Part shown: positions 52,677 to 61,706 of the stretch, one piece after another
How positions within the stretch are numbered: the first letter of the stretch is position 1
Layout: each line of letters opens with the position of its first letter
Assembly: GCF_014695715.1 (NCBI RefSeq)
Contig: NZ_JACJOT010000015.1
Span: 145,043-209,042, forward strand
Length of the DNA stretch: 64,000 nucleotides
From: Microcoleus sp. FACHB-68
GTDB lineage: Bacteria; Cyanobacteriota; Cyanobacteriia; Cyanobacteriales; Oscillatoriaceae
Direction: 5' to 3'
Position numbers and translations under genes: made by a program
Notes under the pieces: generated by a model
Database searches by the model: none
Told to the model about the DNA's origin: nothing
Seen by the model: the letters and a program-made list of their open reading frames with translations, nothing else

Positions 52677-53828
52677 CTAAGCAGCCAACATCTGGCATAA
52701 CTTATCTTCTAAATCCCCTTCTTGCTCGGCCATCGATTGAATAGCCTGAGTGATAATACTCTGACAATCGAGTCCTCCAGAGTGCATTTTTAGCCACTGT
52801 TGGGCGCTGTTGCCTTCTCGGAGAATTTTTTTCAGGGGTGAGAGGAAGCAACTAAAGCCACGTTTTTTGGCCACCGGCCAAACTTCTTGGTAAATTTCTT
52901 CAACCCAATCCCTGGCTAAGATGGGCCTGCCGTCCTGCCAGTGCCGCAACTGGGCATCTAAACTTTGATGGGCAGCAGCCTGTTCATTAGCATCCGTTAA
53001 GACCACTAAATCTTCTGCTCGGTTCCCTGCCGGCAGCTGGCTCATTTCTAAAGGATCTAAACCCGGATTGTTAAGCAATTGCCATAATCTCGCTTCTAAT
53101 AGTGCCGTAATGGCCAGCAGCGAGATCGGATCGGTAACCAAGTCGCAAATTCTCAATTCCAGCCGGTTCAGATTGTAAGGACGCCGATCACCATTAGGGC
53201 GCACTGATGACCACAAGTGACGAACATTTTGCATGGTTCCCAGCGCCAGCTGAGCTTCAGTCCACTGGACAAAATGGCGGTGGCTTTCAAATAAAGGAAC
53301 ATGGGCCGGCGTTTTCGGAAACATCCGCCACCGGGTCGAGTGATTGCCCGTGATTTGGCCATTGAGGAAGGGCGAAGAGGCACTGAGAGCGAGATATAAA
53401 GGAGCTTCTACGCGGATCAGGCGACAAGCCCGCATCAGTTGCTCCAAATCGCTGATGCCTATATTAATGTGAATGCTCGCAGTGACAACAGTGGTGCCGT
53501 AAGTTTGTTCAATGTAATCGTGGTACGGGTTTTTCGGGTCAGATCGGTAGAAGTGATCGCTTCCTTCTAAGGGCAACGTACTGCCAGGGATCACTGTGTA
53601 ATCACCCAGATGTTTTAAATACTCCCGCAACTGGACTCTGGGGCGCACCAAGGCACATAACAACCGCTCATAGCGACAAAAAGGCGCGGTGGTATATTCC
53701 ACGTTACGACTATCTGGCTCCCGGACAAATCCATCTAAGTCAGCCACAATTCGGTCAGACAATCCCACAACCCTACCTTGGGGTGTGCCGGTGTACATTT
53801 CGACTTCAAAACCTTTTGATAGCAGCAC
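52677..53828 (-). CDS. gshA: Glutamate-cysteine ligase, cyanobacterial type
   Basis: A 383-residue enzyme joining glutamate and cysteine with ATP, the first step of glutathione synthesis. It belongs to the cyanobacterial GshA group, recognisable from KGFEVEMYTGTPQG at the N-terminus, FVREPDSRNVEYTTAP near 35-50, IPGSTLPLEGSDHFYRSDP near 80-98, THVTASIHINIG-type VVTASIHINIGI near 115-126 and GNHSTRWRMFPKT near 162-174. The length is typical. The start is GTG at 53828 with AGAGGAG 6 nt upstream. Two near-palindromic CCTAAAA(T/C)TTAGG elements lie about 130 and 190 bp upstream and may control it. Glutathione made here could feed the gamma-glutamyltransferase at 13663 (speculative). Confidence 0.92.
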   Translation of the reverse strand: MLLSKGFEVEMYTGTPQGRVVGLSDRIVADLDGFVREPDSRNVEYTTAPFCRYERLLCALVRPRVQLREYLKHLGDYTVIPGSTLPLEGSDHFYRSDPKNPYHDYIEQTYGTTVVTASIHINIGISDLEQLMRACRLIRVEAPLYLALSASSPFLNGQITGNHSTRWRMFPKTPAHVPLFESHRHFVQWTEAQLALGTMQNVRHLWSSVRPNGDRRPYNLNRLELRICDLVTDPISLLAITALLEARLWQLLNNPGLDPLEMSQLPAGNRAEDLVVLTDANEQAAAHQSLDAQLRHWQDGRPILARDWVEEIYQEVWPVAKKRGFSCFLSPLKKILREGNSAQQWLKMHSGGLDCQSIITQAIQSMAEQEGDLEDKLCQMLAA

Positions 53829-53956
53829 AGTTTCTCCTCTGATGAGTTAATGACTCTTTATTTAATATCAGGGAAAAGTGGGCGCTACATCTACCAAGCG
53901 TCTGAGGTTTTCCCCGAGTTCGCTGCTAGATATTTATGCATAGCCTGTCTCATGTA

Positions 53957-53969
53957 CCTAAAATTTAGG
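53957..53969. promoter_or_regulatory. Near-palindrome, copy 1, upstream of gshA
   Basis: CCTAAAATTTAGG, a 6-bp inverted repeat around one central base, followed by CAAAG. A nearly identical element (copy 2) lies 58 bp to the right. Candidate transcription-factor site; no known cyanobacterial regulator consensus is matched. Confidence 0.45.
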
Positions 53970-54014
53970 CAAAGATACTCAATTATCATGAAAAGTCTAC
54001 TTGACTGCAAAAGT

Positions 54015-54027
54015 CCTAAAACTTAGG
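54015..54027. promoter_or_regulatory. Near-palindrome, copy 2, upstream of gshA
   Basis: CCTAAAACTTAGG followed by CAAG. It differs from copy 1 by a single base over 16 bp when the flanking GCAA is included. Confidence 0.45.
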
Positions 54028-54444
54028 CAAGTAATTTTAACACCTATTTATTTGTAGCTTTATTTTTTTTGCACTTAGGCTTTACACATAGTAACCTAGC
54101 AACTTGATTCACGCCACCACAGGAACTAGGAAAATAAAGAACCCTTAATTTAAAAATTTTGCTATATTTTCATTCAAACTTGTACGAAGAAAGCTTACAG
54201 AAGCAAAAAATGAAACTGCCGAATTGGGTGAAAAAAGCATTTTTATTGATTTAAAACATTTAAAAATAAATAATTAAAGTATTCTTGAGCAGAAAAATTT
54301 AAGGGATAATTTTCGTAAAGTGTTAAAGATAAATTTCCAGCCAAGCTAAGGCTTTAAGACTGTTTGCGACGATCAGAAAAACTTCACTGACCGTGCATCA
54401 GCCAGCAATGTATCTTAGGCTCACAAGACCAAAACAAGAAAATT

Positions 54445-54477
54445 AGGCTAATGGGATGCGAGTCCCCAACTTAGCCT
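54445..54477 (+). promoter_or_regulatory. Nested hairpin before the ABC transporter operon
   Basis: Outer pairing AGGCTA / TAGCCT encloses an inner GGGA / TCCC stem. It lies 87 bp before the substrate-binding protein start. It could be a leader RNA element or a protein-binding palindrome; no riboswitch family is recognised. Confidence 0.35.
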
Positions 54478-54563
54478 GTATGATAAAACACTATCAAGCG
54501 AGGTCTTCAGATATGACCTTGTATGCTGCCTTGCCGATCTAATGAGAGAGTATAACTGAGTCT

Positions 54564-55625
54564 ATGCGTAGATGGGGTTCCTTATTACTAGCCACCATGC
54601 TCCTGGTCATGCCCCTAGTAGGCTGTCGGAGCCGGCAGTCACAACAGACAACATCCAGCCAAACTACCCGTCAGAGCCGCTTAGAGACAGTATTAAAGCG
54701 CGGAAAGTTAATTTGTGGTGTAGGTGCTGACTTGCCCGGATTTAGTTATGTGGGTCAGGACGGCAAATATGTGGGATTGGATGTAGATGTCTGCCGTGCG
54801 GTCGCTGCCGCTTTGTTCGATAACCCGGATGCTTTAGAAATTCGACCTTTGACGCCTAAAGAGCGGTTTACCGCCATGCAGTCCGGCGAAGTAGACCTTC
54901 TCAGTCGCAACACCACCTGGACTTTAGGCCGTGATACTGAAGTGGGGATGGAGTTTGCCCCCACGGTGTTTTATGACGGTCAAGCCATGATGGTAAGAAA
55001 AGATAGTGGCATTAAGTCATTAGAAGACTTCAAGGGAAAGGCTGTCTGCGTGCAAACCGGCACCACTACTGAGAACAGCTTGGCTGACCAAATGCGTAAA
55101 CGCGGCGTTACCTATCAACCGCTTGTGTTTGAAGAAACCGATGCCACCTTTGCTGCTTACGCACAAGGTCGCTGCCAGGGTGTAACGACTGATCGCTCTC
55201 AGCTAGCCGGACGCCGCAGCATTTTACCAAATCCAGATGATCACATTCTTTTGGATGTGGTGATGTCTAAAGAACCGTTAGCACCATTAGTTCTCGGTGG
55301 TGACACCAAATGGTTCGATGTGGTTAAGTGGTCAGTTTTTGCTTTATTTAATGCTGAGGAGTTAGAAATTACCTCGCAGAATGTAGCACAGGTTGCCTCT
55401 ACAACCACCGACCCAGTAGTGCGGCGCTTTTTAGGCGTTGAAGGAAATTTGGGTAAAGGGATGGGCGTTTCTAACGAGTTCGCAATTCGCATCATTAAGC
55501 ACGTTGGTAACTACAGCGAAGTTTACGACCGCAACCTCGGCCCTAAAACACCGTTAAACTTGCCCCGTGGAATTAACACTCTTTGGACAAAGGGAGGTTT
55601 GCTATACTCTCCTCCGTTCCTCTAA
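54564..55625 (+). CDS. natF: Polar amino-acid ABC transporter, substrate-binding lipoprotein
   Basis: A 353-residue periplasmic solute-binding protein of family 3 (SBP_bac_3). Lipobox LVGC (Cys21) anchors it in the cytoplasmic membrane. The binding domain starts with LETVLKRGKLICGVGADLPGFS (about 41-62) and contains GLDVDVCRAVAAALF, FTAMQSGEVDLLSRNTTWTLGRD and the hinge strands VCVQTGTTTENSLAD. These match the NatF/AapJ/BztA group that binds acidic and neutral polar amino acids. It heads a four-gene operon with two permeases and an ATPase. The natF name follows the Anabaena N-II system by similarity and gene order. Substrate specificity was not tested. Confidence 0.88.
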   Translation: MRRWGSLLLATMLLVMPLVGCRSRQSQQTTSSQTTRQSRLETVLKRGKLICGVGADLPGFSYVGQDGKYVGLDVDVCRAVAAALFDNPDALEIRPLTPKERFTAMQSGEVDLLSRNTTWTLGRDTEVGMEFAPTVFYDGQAMMVRKDSGIKSLEDFKGKAVCVQTGTTTENSLADQMRKRGVTYQPLVFEETDATFAAYAQGRCQGVTTDRSQLAGRRSILPNPDDHILLDVVMSKEPLAPLVLGGDTKWFDVVKWSVFALFNAEELEITSQNVAQVASTTTDPVVRRFLGVEGNLGKGMGVSNEFAIRIIKHVGNYSEVYDRNLGPKTPLNLPRGINTLWTKGGLLYSPPFL

Positions 55626-55678
55626 GAAGATACTTCAGTTGTCAATTATTAGGAGTCTGTTGTCAATAATCAAAAACA

Positions 55679-56638
55679 ATGGAGCGACAAAGAACAGAAG
55701 ACATAGGACAAAAGACAAAGGACAAAACCCCCCTGTGGCGTGATGAGAGGTTTTGGCGTATTGCCGGCCAAGTTTTGGCAGTTTTGCTTGTAGTTATCAC
55801 AGTTGGCATCCTGTTAGATAACTTAATTTTTAACTCTGAGCAGCAGGGACTTCAATACGGGTTTGATTTTCTGGGCGAGCAAGCATCTTTTGATATTGGT
55901 GAAACCACCATTCCTTACTCCCCCTTAAGCCCATACAGTCAAGCTTTGCTGGTGGGGATAACTAACACCCTGCGAGTGATAGTCATTGGGATTATCCTGG
56001 CTAGTATTGCGGGCATGATAGTTGGGTTCTCTGTAATTTCAGATAATTGGCTATTGCGGCAACTGGCAATTATATATGTAGAAACCATCCGCAATACGCC
56101 TTTACTGCTACAACTGTTTTTCTGGTACTTTGCTGTTTTTCTAACACTGCCGGTGCAAGAAAATTCAATTTCGCTGCTGGGGTTTATTTCTCTTAGCAAT
56201 CGCGGAGTCGAGTTGGGTAGTATCCGTCTGTCTTCTGAATTCTGTGCTTTGCTGGTGGGGCTGACCGTTTACACTGCCGCTTTCATTGCAGAAATCGTTC
56301 GCGCCGGCATTCAATCTGTGCCTCGCGGACAGTGGGAAGCAGCAAAAGCTTTGGGAATCAAACCATTTTTGATGCTGCGATTGGTCGTGTTTCCCCAAGC
56401 TTTGCGGGTAATCATTCCACCTCTAACAAGTGAATATCTCAATTTAGCAAAGAATTCGAGTTTGGCGATTGCTATTGCCTATCCAGATATCTATTCTGTC
56501 TATTCAACCACTTTAAATCAGACAGGTCGGTCTGTAGAAGTGATTGTGTTACTCATGGGCACCTACTTGGTAATCGATCTGCTCATTGCCGGTGTGATGA
56601 ATTTGTTCAACAGCTCAGTACAAATTAAAGAGAGGTAA
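55679..56638 (+). CDS. natG: Polar amino-acid ABC transporter, permease 1
   Basis: A 319-residue inner-membrane permease of the HisM/AapQ/BztB group. It has a long periplasmic loop after the first helix (about 30-50) and then the MetI-type core (about 85-310). The coupling EAA loop reads IQSVPRGQWEAAKALGIKPFLMLRLVVFPQALR near 205-237. The first about 15 residues (RQRTEDIGQKTKDK) are encoded by six degenerate ACAAARR heptamers at 55687-55728, so this N-terminal tail is probably repeat-derived rather than functional. It lies 53 bp after natF and is followed by a 201-bp AT-rich spacer before the second permease. Together with permease 2 it should form the heterodimeric channel. Confidence 0.88.
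   Translation: MERQRTEDIGQKTKDKTPLWRDERFWRIAGQVLAVLLVVITVGILLDNLIFNSEQQGLQYGFDFLGEQASFDIGETTIPYSPLSPYSQALLVGITNTLRVIVIGIILASIAGMIVGFSVISDNWLLRQLAIIYVETIRNTPLLLQLFFWYFAVFLTLPVQENSISLLGFISLSNRGVELGSIRLSSEFCALLVGLTVYTAAFIAEIVRAGIQSVPRGQWEAAKALGIKPFLMLRLVVFPQALRVIIPPLTSEYLNLAKNSSLAIAIAYPDIYSVYSTTLNQTGRSVEVIVLLMGTYLVIDLLIAGVMNLFNSSVQIKER
55687..55728. repeat. Six degenerate heptamers in permease 1 coding start
   Basis: ACAAAGA, ACAGAAG, ACATAGG, ACAAAAG, ACAAAGG, ACAAAAC in direct succession: an STRR-type array inside the coding sequence, 42 bp and therefore frame-preserving. Confidence 0.75.
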
Positions 56639-56839
56639 AAAAATTAAAGTTTGAAGGAGAAGTTTGTTGGAATCTAAAGTTTATAAATATTCACCAACTG
56701 AGTTTTGAGTGATAAATTTTACAGACTACAAATTTGTAAATATTCGCAAACTAAGCTTTGTCATTAAACTTATCCTTCTTTTTATAAAATTTTCTCCCTA
56801 GATAGTCTAAAAAAAGCAGTCACTCAAAACTCAGAATTA

Positions 56840-57868
56840 ATGCAAAAACCAGAAGATTCAAAATTCAAAATTCAAAATTCTCTTAACTGGTTGCGCCAGA
56901 ATCTCTTTAATACTTGGTACAACAGCATACTCACCCTCTTCTGCCTCTGGCTGATTTACCAATTAGTAGCAGCGATTTTGGGCTGGGCAATTTTCAAAGC
57001 ACAATGGGCAGTTGTCTGGGCCAACTTACGACTATTTTTAGTAGGCCGATACCCAGCTGGCGAAACTTGGCGGCTGTGGTTGGTTGCGCTTATTTTGGTG
57101 GGATTAACCGGCTTGTCAGCGTGGCAACCTCGTCTTTTGCGTCGGTGGTTGCCGGCAGCATGGCTAGTTGCTTTTCCAGTCACTTTATGGCTGATTGGAG
57201 GCGGCTGGGGTTTAATGCCGGTGGGAACAGAACTTTGGAATGGTCTGCTGCTGACCTTGTTGATGGCTGTCGTTAGTATTGTTCTATCCTTTCCCCTCGG
57301 TGTCTTACTCGCTTTAGGACGACAGAGCACTCTGCCGGTGGTGCGCTGGTTTAGTATCTTCTACATTGAAGTGATCCGAGGACTGCCTTTAATTGGCATT
57401 CTGTTTATGGCACAAGTGATGTTACCACTACTTTTGCCCCCAGAAATTCGCTTGGATCGGGTGCTGCGAGCGATCGCCGGCTTGACCCTATTTAGTGCCG
57501 CCTACCTGGCAGAAAATGTGCGCGGTGGATTGCAATCTCTGCCTCGCGGTCAAGTTGAAGCCGGTAAAGCCCTCGGATTCAATCCATTCTTAGTCATTGG
57601 GCTAATTGTGCTGCCTCAAGCCTTACGGGCGGTTATCCCAGCAATTGTCGGTCAATTTATTAGTTTGTTTAAAGACACAACGTTGTTATCAATTGTAGGA
57701 TTGCTGGAATTGATAGGGATAGCTCGGTCTGTTCTCGCACAGCCACAGTTTTTAGGGCGTTATGCCGAGGTTTATCTGTTTATCGGCATCATTTACTGGT
57801 TCTTTTGCTACACCATGTCTTTAGTCAGCCGGCGTTTGGAACAACAGTTGGATGTGGGTAAGCGATAA
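56840..57868 (+). CDS. natH: Polar amino-acid ABC transporter, permease 2
   Basis: A 342-residue permease of the HisQ/AapM/BztC group. After an N-terminal amphipathic part come helices about 25-45, 78-96 and 108-125, then the core (about 135-335) with the EAA loop [33 protein letters not shown] near 233-265. Three perfect TTCAAAA heptamers (56857-56877) in the first codons give the sequence DSKFKIQNS, another STRR tail on this operon. The distance from permease 1 (201 bp) is AT-rich and may contain an internal promoter. It ends 34 bp before the ATPase start, so the two are very likely co-transcribed. Confidence 0.88.
   Translation: MQKPEDSKFKIQNSLNWLRQNLFNTWYNSILTLFCLWLIYQLVAAILGWAIFKAQWAVVWANLRLFLVGRYPAGETWRLWLVALILVGLTGLSAWQPRLLRRWLPAAWLVAFPVTLWLIGGGWGLMPVGTELWNGLLLTLLMAVVSIVLSFPLGVLLALGRQSTLPVVRWFSIFYIEVIRGLPLIGILFMAQVMLPLLLPPEIRLDRVLRAIAGLTLFSAAYLAENVRGGLQSLPRGQVEAGKALGFNPFLVIGLIVLPQALRAVIPAIVGQFISLFKDTTLLSIVGLLELIGIARSVLAQPQFLGRYAEVYLFIGIIYWFFCYTMSLVSRRLEQQLDVGKR
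56857..56880. repeat. TTCAAAA heptamers in permease 2 coding start
   Basis: Three perfect TTCAAAA units and a partial fourth, overlapping codons 6-14 of the second permease. Confidence 0.8.
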
Positions 57869-57902
57869 AAGGCTAGGAAAAAGGAAAAAGGAGAAGGGAC
57901 AA

Positions 57903-58667
57903 ATGAACCAAGAGATAAAGAACAAGCGACAAAACGAAGATTTGATGATTGTGGCCCAAGATGTCCACAAATGGTACGGCCAATTTCACGTTCTGCGTGG
58001 CGTCAGCCTTAGAGTCAACCGGGGAGAAGTGGTCGTAATCATGGGGCCGTCGGGTTCTGGAAAATCCACGTTTATTCGCACGTTTAATGCTTTAGAAGAG
58101 TACCAGCAAGGACAAATTGAAATTGATGGAATTACTCTCAGTCATGATCTGCGCAATATCGATGCAATTCGGCAGGAAGTGGGGATGGTGTTTCAGCAAT
58201 TTAACCTGTTCCCTCACTTAACGGTGCTGCAAAACGTCACCCTAGCACCGATTTGGGTTCGCCGGTGGCCAAAAGCGAAAGCAGAAGAAGTGGCAATGCA
58301 ACTGCTGGAACGTGTGGGAATTTTAGAACAAGCGCGGAAATATCCAGGTCAGTTGTCTGGAGGCCAGCAGCAACGGGTGGCCATTGCTCGCGCTTTAGCT
58401 ATGCAGCCTAAGATTATGCTATTTGATGAGCCGACATCGGCTTTAGACCCAGAAATGGTGCGGGAAGTTTTGGATGTTATGCGATCATTGGCCGGTTCGG
58501 GCATGACAATGGTGGTAGTCACTCACGAAGTCGGGTTTGCTCGCGAGGTAGCAGACCGAGTCGTATTGATGGATAGTGGGATGTTGGTCGAGGAAGCCCC
58601 ACCGGCAGCTTTCTTTCAAAATCCAAAAGAGGATCGCACTCGCAAATTTCTTTCTCAGATTCTCTAA
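57903..58667 (+). CDS. Polar amino-acid ABC transporter, ATP-binding protein
   Basis: A 254-residue ABC ATPase (GlnQ/AapP/BztD type) that powers the two upstream permeases. Walker [10 protein letters not shown] is near residue 42-50, Q-loop [11 protein letters not shown] near 90-100, signature [16 protein letters not shown] near 147-162, Walker [15 protein letters not shown] near 168-181 and H-loop VVTHEVGF near 208-215. The ATG at 57903 follows GGAGAAGGGACAA; an in-frame codon at 57852 inside natH is unlikely to be used. In Anabaena the N-II system borrows its ATPase (BgtA) from elsewhere, so a dedicated ATPase here makes this a complete transporter. The operon ends here; no strong hairpin follows. 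Confidence 0.92.
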   Translation: MNQEIKNKRQNEDLMIVAQDVHKWYGQFHVLRGVSLRVNRGEVVVIMGPSGSGKSTFIRTFNALEEYQQGQIEIDGITLSHDLRNIDAIRQEVGMVFQQFNLFPHLTVLQNVTLAPIWVRRWPKAKAEEVAMQLLERVGILEQARKYPGQLSGGQQQRVAIARALAMQPKIMLFDEPTSALDPEMVREVLDVMRSLAGSGMTMVVVTHEVGFAREVADRVVLMDSGMLVEEAPPAAFFQNPKEDRTRKFLSQIL

Positions 58668-58835
58668 GTTTCAAAGCATTCTAAGTGCTGTGCGGAAAAA
58701 TTTCTATTTTTTTGTGTTATAAGTGCCAGGTATGATCAAGCTAAAGGCAACTTAGTAGCCCTTAAATGTTTAAAGTTATCTGTAGTTGATTTCTGTCTTA
58801 GAGCAAACAGGGTTTCACTATTTAGAAAGGCGACT

Positions 58836-59117
58836 ATGTCAATTAACAAAGCCCGGTTGCGTCAACTACACTCCATGCTTGCACCCATCATGGTTTTACC
58901 CATTCTACTAACCCTAATAACTGGCTTTTTTTATCAAATGGCAGATGTTGCCGGCAAACAGGTAGACTTTTTATGGTTGCTCGATCTGCATAAGGGAAAT
59001 TTTGGCCTTTTAAATTTAGAAGTAATTTATCCTTTTTTAAATGCTTTGGGCTTATTCACTTTGGCCATCACCGGCACTACCCTCTGGTTCCAAACGCGCC
59101 GCCGGCCTGGAAATTAG
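58836..59117 (+). CDS. Small PepSY-TM-like membrane protein
   Basis: A 93-residue membrane protein with two predicted helices, about 12-34 (LHSMLAPIMVLPILLTLITGFFYQ) and about 65-84 (FLNALGLFTLAITGTTLW). The N-terminal RLRQLHSMLAP-type start and the final FQTRRRP motif resemble the edges of PepSY-associated transmembrane proteins, but the PepSY domain itself is missing. The loop between the helices carries conserved-looking LDLHKGNFG. Its role is unknown; larger relatives are linked to iron uptake or ferric reduction, and the next gene encodes an iron-uptake-type porin, so a shared role is possible (inference). Confidence 0.65.
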   Translation: MSINKARLRQLHSMLAPIMVLPILLTLITGFFYQMADVAGKQVDFLWLLDLHKGNFGLLNLEVIYPFLNALGLFTLAITGTTLWFQTRRRPGN

Positions 59118-59524
59118 GGCTTATAAGGTTTGGACATTTCCTAGTTAGTGGTTGAACGCTGATTGTAAGCAGTTTGCGTGACCGAACACTGGCTGATTTT
59201 AAGACTACAGAGATTAAGGGACGGGTGTTTGGAACTTATCTGGTAGCATTGATTACATTTATAAAGATAGTCTTAACTTTTTTTCTATTAAATCTTTACC
59301 TCTACTTAAGCTAGAAAAATTAGTATTTCTCATAGATTAAAATGCCCCCATGCTACCTGGAAGAGCTATCAAGCAGATACTAGAGCTAAAAGTCAGGCGG
59401 TGACTAAATATAGAAGAAACAGTAACCGAAGATTCTCGATAAAATCTGATAAATTATTTGAGTGGTGAAAGAAAAGCACAATCTGCTCAGCAGTTTTTAA
59501 GTTAGGTGTGAGGACAGAAGAATA
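59118..59524. other. Upstream region of the SLH porin gene
   Basis: A 407-bp AT-rich gap. Two GATAAA words 11 bp apart at 59438-59454, with AATTATT following, are vaguely Fur-box-like but do not make a good 19-bp match. No ORF is supported. Confidence 0.4.
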
Positions 59525-61321
59525 ATGATGCCAAAGATTTTTAGGGCTGCCTTCCTTTACAAATCAGCCGTCCTAGGGGCAATTTTGGTTGTGACCAACA
59601 GCGCCTTGGCCGTTGAAGCTCCTGCCGGCGAAAAAGATGCAGAGAAAATCGCAGCAGCCGACCCAATTGCCTCGTCTGTTGAAAACAATGATCGGCAAAC
59701 TCAACAGACAGGTGAGCTGCTTGCAGTAAATGCCCCCGACCAGTTGTTGTCTGTTAAAGCCACCTCAGTGCCAGCCGGCAGGAATTTACTTGCAGAACTC
59801 CCATCTGACGGCACACTCCCCTCTGAAACTTCTGTCCCTGCTGAACCCTCTGTGAGTTCGCTAGACGGCATGGGCCAAGCCAACGAAGAAGTAGACCCAA
59901 TGGCCCAGCTGAGCGATGTGAATCAGCTCTCAGATGTCCAGCCAACAGACTGGGCCTATGAAGCCTTGCGAAACTTGGTTGAAAGATATAACTGTATTGC
60001 CGGCTACCCGGATGGGACATTCCGAGGAAACCGGGCCATGACCCGTTATGAGTTTGCAGCCGGTTTAAATGCTTGCTTAGATGCAATCTTGGCGTTGATA
60101 CCAGAAGGGGGAGACTTTGCCACCCAAGAAGATTTAGCCATACTGCGCCGGCTGCTAGATGAGTTTCAAGCAGAACTCGCCACCTTACGCGGTCGAGTGG
60201 ATGCCCTCGAAGCTCGCACCTCTGAGTTAGAGGCCAATCAGTTCTCCACCACCACCAAGCTCAGAGGAGAAGTGATCTTTGCCGGTAGTGACATTATCGG
60301 AGAAGGTGGCAGCTCGGTTCCCCACTTTACTCACCGCACCCGGCTAAACTTGGATACCAGCTTTACAGGCAAAGACCTCTTGAGAGCTCGGTTGCAGGTC
60401 GGTAACACCGAAGACTTGACAGCCTTTGGGGGAACTCCAATGGATCGCTTGGCATTTGAAGCCAATACTGAGAACCAATTACAAATCCATAAACTGTTCT
60501 ATCGTTTTCCTCTCACTAGCAGGGCTACAGTCATCGTCGATGCCAATCAAGGCGAGTACAACGAGAACGTCTTCGTATTTAACCCTGCCTTAGAAAGTAG
60601 CGGACGGGGATCTGTATCCCGCTTTGGCCGGTTCAACCCCATCTATCGGCAAGGCGGAGGACAGGGTCTAACCCTAAATTACGACTTTAGCAAAGCATTG
60701 GGTGTATCCCTAAGTTATCACGCTCCTAATGGTAACGATCCTGATCCCGCTCCTGGTGGGGGAGGTGGATTTTTCAGCGGTTCCTATGCAGCACTTGGTC
60801 AAGTCACTTTCCGACCTAGCAATCGCTTTGCTTTAGGCTTAACTTACGTCAATTCCTACTCTCGTAATGGCAGTAACCTATCGGGAGGCACAGGAAGCAG
60901 CTTGGCAAATCGACCCTTCGGTACAGTTCCTACTTCAGCTAATCACTATGGTGTTGAAGCGAGCGTCAGTCTCAGCCCTCGATTTATCATTTCGGGTTGG
61001 GGTGGCCTGACTGACGCTCAGCAAGAATCAGGAGGAGATGCAGATGCTAAGATAATCAACTGGGCTTTGAGCTTAGCTTTCCCGGATCTGGGCAAAGAAG
61101 GAAATTTGGCAGCCTTTATCATTGGGATGCCGCCTAAAGTGACTGAGAGCGATGCGACTGAAGATAGAAACACCTATTTACACCTAGAGGCTTTGTACCG
61201 CTATCAAGTAACGGATAATATCGCCATCACTCCAGGCTTGTTTGTCATTCTCGATCCAGAGCATAACGACAGCAACGAAACGGACTTCGTTGGAACTGTC
61301 AGAACCACCTTCACATTTTAA
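59525..61321 (+). CDS. SLH-domain OprB-type porin (iron-uptake porin family)
   Basis: A 598-residue outer-membrane porin of the Som type that dominates cyanobacterial outer membranes. Signal peptide about 1-30 (LYKSAVLGAILVVTNSALA). A low-complexity linker leads to one SLH domain (about 136-190, LSDVQPTDWAYEALRNLVERYNCIAGYPDGTFRGNRAMTRYEF), which binds pyruvylated cell-wall polymer. A coiled coil (about 195-240) follows, then an OprB beta-barrel (about 245-598) ending in an aromatic residue (TTFTF), as expected for outer-membrane insertion. Related proteins are annotated as iron uptake porins; general permeability for inorganic ions is also reported for the family. A strong terminator follows. 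Confidence 0.9.
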   Translation: MMPKIFRAAFLYKSAVLGAILVVTNSALAVEAPAGEKDAEKIAAADPIASSVENNDRQTQQTGELLAVNAPDQLLSVKATSVPAGRNLLAELPSDGTLPSETSVPAEPSVSSLDGMGQANEEVDPMAQLSDVNQLSDVQPTDWAYEALRNLVERYNCIAGYPDGTFRGNRAMTRYEFAAGLNACLDAILALIPEGGDFATQEDLAILRRLLDEFQAELATLRGRVDALEARTSELEANQFSTTTKLRGEVIFAGSDIIGEGGSSVPHFTHRTRLNLDTSFTGKDLLRARLQVGNTEDLTAFGGTPMDRLAFEANTENQLQIHKLFYRFPLTSRATVIVDANQGEYNENVFVFNPALESSGRGSVSRFGRFNPIYRQGGGQGLTLNYDFSKALGVSLSYHAPNGNDPDPAPGGGGGFFSGSYAALGQVTFRPSNRFALGLTYVNSYSRNGSNLSGGTGSSLANRPFGTVPTSANHYGVEASVSLSPRFIISGWGGLTDAQQESGGDADAKIINWALSLAFPDLGKEGNLAAFIIGMPPKVTESDATEDRNTYLHLEALYRYQVTDNIAITPGLFVILDPEHNDSNETDFVGTVRTTFTF

Positions 61322-61409
61322 GTGCCCCAATTGTGAGGAGGTGTTCGGAAAGATGAAGTTTGGCGTCTGAGCGTTAAAATTTCCCAGTCAATCATCCTGA
61401 TAGGGCCTG

Positions 61410-61451
61410 AAACTGGAGGTAGGGGGAACATCTCCATCCTACCTCCAGTTT
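61410..61451 (+). terminator. Terminator of the SLH porin gene
   Basis: A perfect 14-bp inverted repeat, AAACTGGAGGTAGG / CCTACCTCCAGTTT, with a 14-nt loop, about 90 bp after the stop. The remainder of the 61322-61706 gap holds nothing else recognised. Confidence 0.85.
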
Positions 61452-61706
61452 TCCAACTTTAAGTGGGAGCAAACCCAATAGAACTTTTTTGGATGCAAGT
61501 ACCTGCTTTTGATTTGCTCAAACTGTACATGGGGTGCTAAGCGAAGTCAGCCATTGATTTAAAAAACGTCTGCTATGTCCCCGGTCAGCTAAACCAAGAG
61601 CTTAACCGGGAAAAACTGTTTTAGCTTAATGTAGGAAAATAAAATTGGTGTAATCTACTGGAAGCAGCTCAGATTGAGCCATTTATTCAGAAGGCAGGTA
61701 TGGAAG

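Larger units (their letters stand above)
53829..54563. other. Divergent intergenic region, gshA / ABC transporter
   Basis: 735 bp, very AT-rich in the middle (54040-54320). Besides the two CCTAAAA(T/C)TTAGG elements, TTAGGC recurs near 54073, 54413 and 54443, and a nested hairpin lies at 54445-54477. Promoters for both sides should be here. No ORF is supported. Confidence 0.5.
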
